Positions 42,024 through 48,166 of a stretch of DNA of 48,166 bases are shown here, piece after piece (position 1 is the first letter of the stretch; each line of letters starts with the position of its first letter). A program made the position numbers and the translations under genes. The notes beneath the pieces were generated by a model. That model was not told the DNA's origin, ran no database searches, and worked only from the letters and a program-made list of their open reading frames with translations. The stretch is from Dehalococcoidia bacterium (GTDB taxonomy: Bacteria > Chloroflexota > Dehalococcoidia > Lucifugimonadales > VXLM01): assembly GCA_009841605.1 (NCBI GenBank), contig VXLM01000120.1, positions 1 to 48,166 of the forward strand, read 5' to 3'.

Positions 42024-42785
42024 CTACCAAAGTGGTGTCTGATATAAGTCGGGAATCACACGAAACAGCGCAATCCCCAAGAGCAAAACTGTCACTTCCG
42101 TCAACTCGTTCACGGCGCCGTAGGTGTCGCCGGTCATGCCGCCGAGCATGCCGGATATCCAGCGGCCAAGCCCTAACGAAACGACGATAGCCGCACCCAG
42201 CAGCACCAGCCCGCCGATTCCAAGCAGCGCTCCGCCCGCCACTGCGGCAGTGGCGAATCCAAATACAACGTGCCACGGTTGAGCGCCGTCCTTGAACACC
42301 CTGCCGAGACCCTGCTCTCTGGCATAGGGGAAGGCGGCCATGGTGCACAGCATCCCAAAGCGCGACATGCACGGGAACACTACCAGTAGACCTATCTGGA
42401 GGTCGCCCATGATGCTCATCAGCAGACTCCACTTTAGGAGGATGAGCGCCGCGCCGCCAATCACGGCGAACGCGCCGACATGCGAATCTCGGAGTATTTC
42501 CAGTCGTCTCTCCGGCGAGTGACCGCCGAACAGGGCGTCGCAGGAATCGAGGAATCCCTCGGTGTGTATCGCGCGGGTCAACACGAGCATGGCTACGGCC
42601 AACAGCGCGCCCACTACGGGCGAAGGCAGAGCCTCCCTTGCCGCGAAATCCAGTGCGGCAAGGATGCCACCGAGCGCAAGTCCGACGAGAGGGAAATAGG
42701 CCCGCGCAGGCCCCATCTCCGCTGGGTCTCGCGGGGCGAACGGGAGGATCGTCAGGAATCCGACGGCCAGCCGCAGGTCTCTCAA
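42024..42785 (-). CDS. cobS: Adenosylcobinamide-GDP ribazoletransferase (cobalamin synthase)
   Basis: 253 residues, several membrane segments. It joins alpha-ribazole to adenosylcobinamide-GDP. The start is a TTG at 42785 that overlaps the cobT stop (TTGA); MRDLRLAVGFLTILPF matches the usual CobS beginning, supporting that start. Other motifs: FPLVGLALGGILAAL, TEGFLDSCDALFGGHSPERRLEILRDSHVGAFAVIGG, the conserved acidic loop that binds metal, and GDTYGAVNELTEV near the end. Confidence 0.93.
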   Translation of the reverse strand: MRDLRLAVGFLTILPFAPRDPAEMGPARAYFPLVGLALGGILAALDFAAREALPSPVVGALLAVAMLVLTRAIHTEGFLDSCDALFGGHSPERRLEILRDSHVGAFAVIGGAALILLKWSLLMSIMGDLQIGLLVVFPCMSRFGMLCTMAAFPYAREQGLGRVFKDGAQPWHVVFGFATAAVAGGALLGIGGLVLLGAAIVVSLGLGRWISGMLGGMTGDTYGAVNELTEVTVLLLGIALFRVIPDLYQTPLW

Positions 42786-43861
42786 TGTGCTCGTCCGTGT
42801 TCTTCATCGGGCTCCCTTTTGGAGACGCCCGCCTCGTCGAAGGTCGCCATGTCTGACAGGGTCGCAGCGGCGGCATCGATCAAGCCCATGGCCAGCACCG
42901 CTCCCGTCCCCTCGCCGAGCCTCATGTCGAGATCGAGGAAAGGCCAGAGCCCCATGTGCGACAGGGCGATGCGGTGTCCCGTCTCGGCGGACAGGTGCCC
43001 GGCGACGAGGTAGTCTCTGACGTTGGGGCAGAGGCTGTGCGCGATGAGACCCGCAGCGCCGGAGATGAAGCCGTCGAGCACGACGACCCGTCGGGCGAGC
43101 GCACCTCCCAGCACCACGCCGGCCAGCACGCCGATCTCGAATCCGCCCACCTTGGACAAGACATCGAGAGGGTCGTTGGGGTCGGGTAGGTTGACCTCCA
43201 TGGCGCGCTCGACCACGGCGATCTTACGCTCCAACTCACTGTCGTTTCGGCCCGTTCCTCGCCCCGTCGTCTCGCCCGGAGGCGTGCGAGTCAGGGCCGC
43301 GACAATTGCGCTCGACGCCGTGGTGTTGCCGATGCCCATATCGCCCGTGCCGATGATGTCGGCCCCGTTCTCAGCAGCCTCCAGCGCGAGCCGAATGCCT
43401 TCGTACATGCATGCCTCGGCTTGGTCGCGAGTCATGGCGGGGCCCTGCGTGATGTCGTCAGTCCCCCGTCCCACCGCGACTACGTGCAGTTCGGGATGGT
43501 CGGGCAGGGGAGTTGCCACACCGGCGTCGACGATTATCAGGTCAACCCCCGCCTTTCGCGCCATGACATTGATCGCCGCTCCGCCCCCGAGGAAGTTAAG
43601 CACCATCTGGGCTGTGACCTCTTTGGGATAGCCGGTTACGCCCTGCGCCACCACGCCGTGGTCACCGGCGGCCACGATGATCGTCTTGCCCCGCAGCATG
43701 GGTCGATCGGTGGCGAATATGCCCGCAAGCTGGATGGAGAGCGCTTCCAGTCGTCCGAGGCTGCCGGGCGGTTTGGTGAGACGCTCCTGTCGAAGCCGGG
43801 CGGCCCGCTTTGCCTTATGGTCGGCGGGTGTGATGCGCCCGATGACTTCGTCGAGACTCAT
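42782..43861 (-). CDS. cobT: Nicotinate-nucleotide-dimethylbenzimidazole phosphoribosyltransferase
   Basis: 359 residues, family length. It makes alpha-ribazole phosphate from nicotinate mononucleotide and a benzimidazole base. Motifs: RLTKPPGSLGRLE, IVAAGDHGVVAQGVTGYPKE, NFLGGGAAINVMARKAG, GDMGIGNTTASSAI, and the C-terminal HMGLWPFLDLDMRLGEGTGA which includes the catalytic Glu region. It overlaps cobS by four bases and starts two bases after cobO. Confidence 0.95.
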   Translation of the reverse strand: MSLDEVIGRITPADHKAKRAARLRQERLTKPPGSLGRLEALSIQLAGIFATDRPMLRGKTIIVAAGDHGVVAQGVTGYPKEVTAQMVLNFLGGGAAINVMARKAGVDLIIVDAGVATPLPDHPELHVVAVGRGTDDITQGPAMTRDQAEACMYEGIRLALEAAENGADIIGTGDMGIGNTTASSAIVAALTRTPPGETTGRGTGRNDSELERKIAVVERAMEVNLPDPNDPLDVLSKVGGFEIGVLAGVVLGGALARRVVVLDGFISGAAGLIAHSLCPNVRDYLVAGHLSAETGHRIALSHMGLWPFLDLDMRLGEGTGAVLAMGLIDAAAATLSDMATFDEAGVSKREPDEEHGRAH

Positions 43862-43863
43862 CG

Positions 43864-44439
43864 TCAGAACTCTATGCCGCGCTGCGCCTTGATGCCTTTG
43901 TCCTTGTAGGGGTGTTTAATCAGTTTCATCTCGGTGACAAGGTCTGCGCAGTCGATAAGCTCCTGCGGGGCGTACCTGCCTGTGATGATGACGTGCATCG
44001 TGTCCCGGCGGCTTTGCAGGGTTTCGACGACCTCCGAAACGGGGACCCAGCCGTAGTGCATTGCGTAGGTGAACTCATCGAGAACGATGATGTCCTCGTC
44101 GCCGTTCAGGATGGCTTCCTTGCAGTGGTCCCACTGCTCCATCGCGAGGGCGGCCGTGCGGTCCATGTCCTTGGAGAGCCAGGTGAATCCGTCTCCCATG
44201 GACTCGATCGGGATGTCGAGCTTCTTGGCCGCCCGGTGCTCGCCGAACCGCGCGCCCGTGTGCTTGATGAACTGGAACATCCTGATCTTGAAGTCCCGTC
44301 CCCACGCGCGGAATATCACTCCCAGGGCGGCGGTCGTCTTGCCCTTGCCCTCGCCGGTATTCACGATGACGAGGCCGTGCCTGACACGAGGCCCCTTGAC
44401 TACCTTCGTCGGGGGTGTCGCCGGATCGCGTTCGCTCAT
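43864..44439 (-). CDS. cobO: Cob(I)alamin / cob(I)yrinic acid a,c-diamide adenosyltransferase
   Basis: 191 residues of the BtuR/CobO/CobP type. It attaches the 5'-deoxyadenosyl ligand of coenzyme B12. LVIVNTGEGKGKTTAALG is the ATP-binding P-loop, followed by RIFRAWGRDF-like text (VIFRAWGRDFKIRMFQFIK) and DIIVLDEFTYAMHYGWV. The N-terminal 25 residues are polar. It lies between btuD and cobT with gaps of 10 and 2 bases, in the riboswitch operon. Confidence 0.94.
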   Translation of the reverse strand: MSERDPATPPTKVVKGPRVRHGLVIVNTGEGKGKTTAALGVIFRAWGRDFKIRMFQFIKHTGARFGEHRAAKKLDIPIESMGDGFTWLSKDMDRTAALAMEQWDHCKEAILNGDEDIIVLDEFTYAMHYGWVPVSEVVETLQSRRDTMHVIITGRYAPQELIDCADLVTEMKLIKHPYKDKGIKAQRGIEF

Positions 44440-44449
44440 GGGTCACCTC

Positions 44450-45337
44450 TCAGGCTGGATCTTTTACTCCGTGGCTGTCTGGGACTCTCGTCCTTTCAGC
44501 TACGGCGCTTGAGCGAAGTCCCGTTCCGTTTTGCGAGTGCTCGTCCGCAGGACCGATCAGGCTGATCGCCAGAGAACCCGTAATCGGGTCTTGGTACACC
44601 GCAGACTTCACGCCGAAGGCGGACTCAATCGTTTCCGGCGCGAGGACCTCATTCGGCGGCCCTTCGGCGAGCACTCGTCCGCCACTCAGCAGCACCAGCT
44701 TGTCGCAGTAGCGCGCCGCCATATTCAGGTCGTGGATGGCGGCAACGGCGGTGAGGCCGTCATCGACGAGCTGGCGCACGAGATCGAGCACCTTGAGCTG
44801 GTGAAGGACGTCCAAGTTTGCCGTGGGCTCGTCCATTAGGAGAATGCGGGGCTGCTGCGCCAGCGCCCGTGCGACGAACACGCGCTGCCGCTCTCCGCCG
44901 GATAGGGTGTCGAGCGTCCTATCGGCAAATTGTTCGATCTCGGTCAGCCGCATGGCTTCCCGGGCAATTCGGTCGTCTTCCCTCCCCTCGATCTGGAAGC
45001 GACCCAAGTGAGGATACCGGCCCATGAGGACAAGCTCCATGGAGGTGAAGCCGTAGGTGTAAGGCGCGATCTGGGGAACGAGCGCGAGGGTTGCCGCCGC
45101 GTCCTTTGGCGACATCGACATCAGGTCTGAACCTTCCAGATGTATCGAGCCCTGGCGATATCGCAGGATTCCCGATATCGTCCTTAACAGCGTCGTCTTC
45201 CCCGCTCCGTTGGGCCCGATCAGACCAACGAGTTGCCCGCGTTCGGCCTGGAGATCCACGCCGTCCAACAGCGTCTTCCCCTCGACCTCGTGGGTAAGGT
45301 TCTGTGCGCTGATTGCCTGTGGCCTGCTGCCGTTCAT
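44450..45337 (-). CDS. btuD: Cobalamin/iron-siderophore ABC transporter ATP-binding protein
   Basis: 295 residues. Walker A GPNGAGKTTLLRT, Q-loop LALVPQ, signature LSGGERQRVFVARALAQ, Walker B ILLMDEPTANLD and switch HDLNMAARYCDK. The FecE/BtuD type is indicated by operon position after a BtuF-like lipoprotein and a FecCD permease. The C-terminal 45 residues beyond the usual core (ISLIGPADEHSQNG onwards) are polar and probably disordered. Starts six bases after btuF. Confidence 0.92.
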   Translation of the reverse strand: MNGSRPQAISAQNLTHEVEGKTLLDGVDLQAERGQLVGLIGPNGAGKTTLLRTISGILRYRQGSIHLEGSDLMSMSPKDAAATLALVPQIAPYTYGFTSMELVLMGRYPHLGRFQIEGREDDRIAREAMRLTEIEQFADRTLDTLSGGERQRVFVARALAQQPRILLMDEPTANLDVLHQLKVLDLVRQLVDDGLTAVAAIHDLNMAARYCDKLVLLSGGRVLAEGPPNEVLAPETIESAFGVKSAVYQDPITGSLAISLIGPADEHSQNGTGLRSSAVAERTRVPDSHGVKDPA

Positions 45338-45343
45338 ATCGTG

Positions 45344-46474
45344 TTACTCGGCCAGACTGAAGGGTGTGTTCGATGGCTCCGGGAACTGCTCCGGCCAGAG
45401 AATCCGGGCGAGGTCCTCGGCACCGCGGATGTTCCAGTAGGAGAGCGTGGTGAAGTGCTTGCCCTCAACGATATGGACCTGGTCGTTCTTGATAGCCGGA
45501 ATCTCAGCGAGGGCCTCATTGGAGAGAAGTTCTTGACGGAACTCTTCAGCGCCGAACTCCAGGGGTTGGGCGATGAAGATGACATCCGGGTTCATGGCAA
45601 TGACACCTTCGAGGCTGGTTGTCTGGTTTCCTTCGATGCCGGCTTCCTCAGCAGCGTTGATGCCGCCCGCCGCCGTGATGACGCCGCCCTCGGTGGAGTT
45701 GCCTCCCGCCGTCCACAGCTTGTCGGAGTACTGCGTGAGTGCGAGCACCTTGGGCTTCGGCTCTGCCTTGCCGGTCACGGCTATGAGGGACTCGTGCCGA
45801 TCGCTCACCTCAGTCGCGAATTCGATGGCGCGTTCCTCCTCGCCAAAAATATATCCCATGAGGAGGATACTGTTAATCCGCGCCTCGGGGTCGTGCTTCA
45901 ACTCGGTCTGAACGACGGGTATCCCCGTTTTCGACAGAGCCTCGATCGCCTCCGCCGGGAAAAACGGGCTGGTGACGACCACGTCCGGCGCCTGGGCGAC
46001 GATTGTCTCCGGGTCGCGCGAGATCTCGGCTATGTCTTGGACTAGCGAGGCGACGTTGGAGTAGGTCGCGTTCTTCGTGGAGCTCCCCACTCCGACGAGC
46101 TGGTCCAGCGGCACAAGCGCTAGCGCCATTTCGTCGTGTCCCACGGAGGCGGTAATGATGCGCTCCGGCTTGGCGGGGATACTGACAAGGCCGTTCAGCC
46201 CCTCGACTTCACGCGGCCAGTCGAGGTTGGTCGGATCAATGATTCCCCGGACGCCTTTGAACGACTCGCTTAAAGGCACGGGTGTTGGGGTAGGTACGGT
46301 TGTCGGGATGGGCACCGCTGTCGGGACCGCCGTGGGGGCAACGGTGGGCACCGCAGTTGGGGCCTGTGTAGGAACTGCTGTTGGGGCCGGGGAATCCGAC
46401 GAACATGCCGCCAAAGCCAGTGCGGTAAGCATGGCTAGAAGGATTACGGGGAATCGAAATTGTCGCATGGTCAC
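45344..46474 (-). CDS. btuF: Corrinoid-binding lipoprotein of an ABC importer (BtuF-like)
   Basis: 376 residues from a GTG at 46474 with AAGGAG five bases upstream; an ATG two codons later is the alternative. Lipoprotein signal: basic start MRQFR, hydrophobic core, and LALAAC with the lipidated Cys at position 24. A 39-residue Pro/Thr/Ala/Val linker precedes the Fe/B12 periplasmic-binding fold: ERIITASVGHDEMALALVPL, AQAPDVVVTSPFFPAEAIEAL and NPDVIFIAQPLEF. Specificity for corrinoid is inferred from the riboswitch and cobalamin genes in the same operon. Confidence 0.9.
   Translation of the reverse strand: MTMRQFRFPVILLAMLTALALAACSSDSPAPTAVPTQAPTAVPTVAPTAVPTAVPIPTTVPTPTPVPLSESFKGVRGIIDPTNLDWPREVEGLNGLVSIPAKPERIITASVGHDEMALALVPLDQLVGVGSSTKNATYSNVASLVQDIAEISRDPETIVAQAPDVVVTSPFFPAEAIEALSKTGIPVVQTELKHDPEARINSILLMGYIFGEEERAIEFATEVSDRHESLIAVTGKAEPKPKVLALTQYSDKLWTAGGNSTEGGVITAAGGINAAEEAGIEGNQTTSLEGVIAMNPDVIFIAQPLEFGAEEFRQELLSNEALAEIPAIKNDQVHIVEGKHFTTLSYWNIRGAEDLARILWPEQFPEPSNTPFSLAE
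46274..46390 (-). repeat. PTAVPT-type tandem repeat encoding the BtuF linker
   Basis: Residues 29-67 of the lipoprotein consist of imperfect copies of (A)PTAVPT, ending IPTTVPTPTPVP. The DNA repeats are degenerate, so the repetition is older at protein level. It probably forms an extended spacer between the lipid anchor and the binding domain. Confidence 0.75.
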
Positions 46475-46502
46475 TGTTACTCCTTGTTATTGAGGTTTGG
46501 CC

Positions 46503-47582
46503 TTATAGAGAGTAGGTCTGACGCTTGTTTTTGATGAGTAGGAAGATGAAGAACGGCGCGCCGACGAAGGCCGTCAGAACGCCCACACGGAACTCTGCCG
46601 GCTGGACGATGGTCCTTGCGACGGTATCGGCGATAATGACGAAGACGGCTCCCCCCGCGGCGCTCATGGGGATCAGGACTCGATGGTCGGGTCCGAGCAC
46701 GAGACGTAGGATGTGCGGCGTCACGAGGCCGACGAAGGCGATGGTGCCGCTAACCGCCACGGCCGCCCCCGTCCCCAGGGCCGCCGCCGCCAGGAGGACC
46801 GGACGGGCCATGCCCACCCGGACGCCCATGGAACGGGCCTCGTCGTCGCCCAGCATGAGCAGGTTCAGATCGCGTGCCATGAGTACGATCACGGCGGTAG
46901 CGCCGAGGATGAGCGGCGCGGAGATGCGGACGTGCTCCCAGGAGCGCGAGTCGAGTCCTCCGGCAAGCCAGAAGAGTATCTCGCGGAGCGCCTCGTTGTC
47001 AGGTAGGAGGATGATGATCGCGGAGACGACCGCGCCGAGGAATGCGTTGACCGCCACTCCCGCGAGCAGGAGGGTGGCCATAGAGAAGCGCCCGCCGACC
47101 GCTGCTATGCCGTACACAAGGAACGAGGCCGCTATGGCGCCCACGAAGGCGAAGGTGGGGAGAGCGAGGAAGAACAAGCCTGTCAGGCCCGTGGCGATGG
47201 CGACGACCGCGCCCACCGCTCCGCCCGCGGAGACGCCGATGATGCCGGGATCCGCCATGGGGTTGCGGAAGAGGCCCTGCATAGTGGCTCCTGCCACCCC
47301 CAAGGCCATCCCAACCGAAGCGCCTACGACGATCCTGGGAAGCCTGATCTGCTCGATGACGAGCTGCTCGGTACGTCCGAAATCGGCCAGATTGAGGCCG
47401 AAGTATGACAGCAGAATGGAGGCGACATGACTTGCGGGTATGTTAACCGGCCCGAGACTCAGTGAGATGAGTGCGGTTGCCAGAATAAGCAACAGCAGGG
47501 CGGATGAGCCAACGGCCAACCGGGTGGAGACGCCCGACTGTCGATAGCCCCGCAGCGCCGTTATGCTCGCCGTCCTCAACAA
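46503..47582 (-). CDS. btuC: Cobalamin ABC transporter permease, FecCD family
   Basis: 359 residues with about ten membrane helices. LRLPRIVVGASVGMALGVAG-like motif (IRLPRIVVGASVGMALGVAG), MQGLFRNPMADPGIIGVSAG and SGTIAFVGLVTPHILRLVLG are FecCD/BtuC hallmarks. The start is a TTG at 47582 with GGAGG six bases upstream; the GGAGG lies in the 3' arm of the riboswitch terminator and the TTG overlaps the T-run. A second TTG follows immediately. First gene of the cobalamin operon. Confidence 0.9.
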   Translation of the reverse strand: MLRTASITALRGYRQSGVSTRLAVGSSALLLLILATALISLSLGPVNIPASHVASILLSYFGLNLADFGRTEQLVIEQIRLPRIVVGASVGMALGVAGATMQGLFRNPMADPGIIGVSAGGAVGAVVAIATGLTGLFFLALPTFAFVGAIAASFLVYGIAAVGGRFSMATLLLAGVAVNAFLGAVVSAIIILLPDNEALREILFWLAGGLDSRSWEHVRISAPLILGATAVIVLMARDLNLLMLGDDEARSMGVRVGMARPVLLAAAALGTGAAVAVSGTIAFVGLVTPHILRLVLGPDHRVLIPMSAAGGAVFVIIADTVARTIVQPAEFRVGVLTAFVGAPFFIFLLIKNKRQTYSL

Positions 47583-47617
47583 AAAAGACCTCCGCGGCTC
47601 TCCGCATGAGGTCTTTG
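47581..47617 (-). terminator. Intrinsic terminator of the cobalamin riboswitch
   Basis: On the minus strand AAAGACCTC (47616-47608) pairs with GAGGTCTTT (47592-47584), with an inner GCGG/CCGC stem, and the hairpin runs into a T-tract of about six bases ending at 47581. Placed between the aptamer and btuC, it is the expression platform. The 3' arm contains the btuC ribosome-binding GGAGG. Confidence 0.9.
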
Positions 47618-47685
47618 CTTCGCTCCGTTCGGGACATATGCCCGACGACCGAGGGACCCTCTCTAAGGCGGAGAGCGGTCACCTT

Positions 47686-47847
47686 CCGTTCAGGCAGGTC
47701 TCCTGGCTCGCGGATGGATTCTCTTCGCCTCGCCCTTCCCATCGAGTGCTCGACAGTGGGCTTCGGCCCCAAATCCCGCATACAGTGGCGCTACCGCGGC
47801 GGACTCTCACCGCCTTCCCTATTCTCCCTGGGTGGGCACCTGAACGG
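47686..47847 (-). ncRNA. Cobalamin riboswitch (B12 aptamer)
   Basis: On the minus strand the conserved elements occur in order: AGGTGCCC, AGGGAA, GGTGAGAGTCCGCCGCGG, CGCCACTGT, and the B12 box AGCCAGGAGACCTGCC. The closing P1 stem is a perfect 9-bp pairing of CCGTTCAGG (47847-47839) with CCTGAACGG (47694-47686). High adenosylcobalamin would favour the closed aptamer and shut off the operon of import and lower-ligand assembly genes. Confidence 0.96.
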
Positions 47848-47875
47848 GCAGTGCTTCTATGTGATTGTGCCAGTG

Positions 47876-47905
47876 ATAATATGACCCTCGACGGAGGGCT
47901 GTCAA
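47876..47905 (-). promoter_or_regulatory. Consensus sigma-70 promoter of the cobalamin operon
   Basis: TTGACA (47905-47900) and TATTAT (47881-47876) are 18 bases apart on the minus strand. The spacer contains the inverted repeat CCCTC-CGTC-GAGGG. The predicted transcript start near 47869 gives a leader of about 290 bases containing aptamer and terminator. Confidence 0.85.
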
Positions 47906-47943
47906 GAGGGGATTTTCGTAATCCGACGAACTGATGACGCTCA

Positions 47944-48166
47944 TCACCCCGGGCCGAAGCGCGACGGGAACGGGTGGCGCTCGATGATGAGTTCCGCGTC
48001 CTCTACCACGAGCGTTCCGATCACCCCCTTCGCTCTCTCATCAAGCGTGATCGACAGAACGTTCCGGCCCTTGCGGGGCCTGACGCCTTCCAGCACGAAC
48101 TCCAGCCACTGGCCCCAGTAGGCGTCGATGAAGCTCCCGTAGGCGCGACGGCACAGCTCGTTCTCC
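47944..48166 (-). CDS. C-terminal fragment of an unidentified protein (cut by window edge)
   Basis: The last 73 codons of a minus-strand gene; stop TGA at 47946-47944. The visible part has a short helix (CRRAYGSFIDAYWGQWLEFV) then strand-rich sequence (NVLSITLDERAKG and GTLVVEDAELIIERHPF). It resembles the beta-sandwich end of some sugar-active or GHL-type proteins, but no family can be claimed. It lies upstream of the cobalamin promoter with no visible terminator. Confidence 0.65.
   Translation of the reverse strand, partial: ENELCRRAYGSFIDAYWGQWLEFVLEGVRPRKGRNVLSITLDERAKGVIGTLVVEDAELIIERHPFPSRFGPG

Overview
The window looks like a chromosomal segment of an uncultured Chloroflexota bacterium, most likely a Dehalococcoidia/SAR202-type lineage. 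The evidence is the gene content: a DUF2298 ('Chlor_Arch_YYY') membrane protein next to an Agl23-type GT-C protein, an LLM-class flavin oxidoreductase, SelA-like PLP enzymes, NHL propellers, and a cobalamin salvage operon with a Thr/Pro/Val-linker lipoprotein. Base composition is moderately high GC, and GTG and TTG starts are frequent. No phage, integrase, insertion sequence, rRNA or CRISPR array was seen.

Layout. 1-4254 (minus): a branched-chain amino acid ABC importer locus with two tandem binding lipoproteins, an unusually long LivH permease and the edge of LivM. 4462-7732: convergent genes for RNase D and an RNase II/R-type exoribonuclease. 7809-15323: mixed metabolism (membrane protein, LLM oxidoreductase, EamA exporter, metallo-beta-lactamase-fold hydrolase, APH-like kinase, GH10-like protein, orphan DrrA-type ATPase). 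15414-20596 (plus): a methionine/SAM-recycling operon (small protein, MTA phosphorylase, rhodanese, a 35-residue bS22/COX24-like ribosomal peptide, PfkB kinase, SAH hydrolase, SAM synthetase). 20745-28139 (plus): SelA-like enzyme, phosphohexomutase and two giant membrane proteins likely used in surface glycosylation. 28295-31100: DinB-like protein, MFS transporter, peptidyl-tRNA hydrolase and tRNA-Asp. 31400-38518: an accessory catabolic-looking cluster (sialidase-like propeller, Gfo/Idh/MocA, maleate-isomerase-like racemase, two NHL propellers, VOC protein, second SelA-like enzyme). 38755-47905: cobalamin genes. cbiB and cobQ lie on plus; btuC-btuF-btuD-cobO-cobT-cobS-cobU lie on minus behind a consensus promoter, a cobalamin riboswitch and an intrinsic terminator. 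The right edge holds the end of an unidentified gene.

How it fits together. The SAM operon contains the enzymes that make SAM and dispose of its two by-products (MTA and SAH/adenosine). The cobalamin operon imports corrinoids, adenosylates them and assembles the lower ligand under B12 feedback. The most noteworthy signals are a LivH permease with a threefold internal repeat, a 31-codon open frame between cbiB and cobQ that looks like the fused ends of a deleted CobD/CobC aminotransferase, and a riboswitch terminator whose 3' arm also carries the btuC Shine-Dalgarno sequence. I found no convincing new defence or mobile system.
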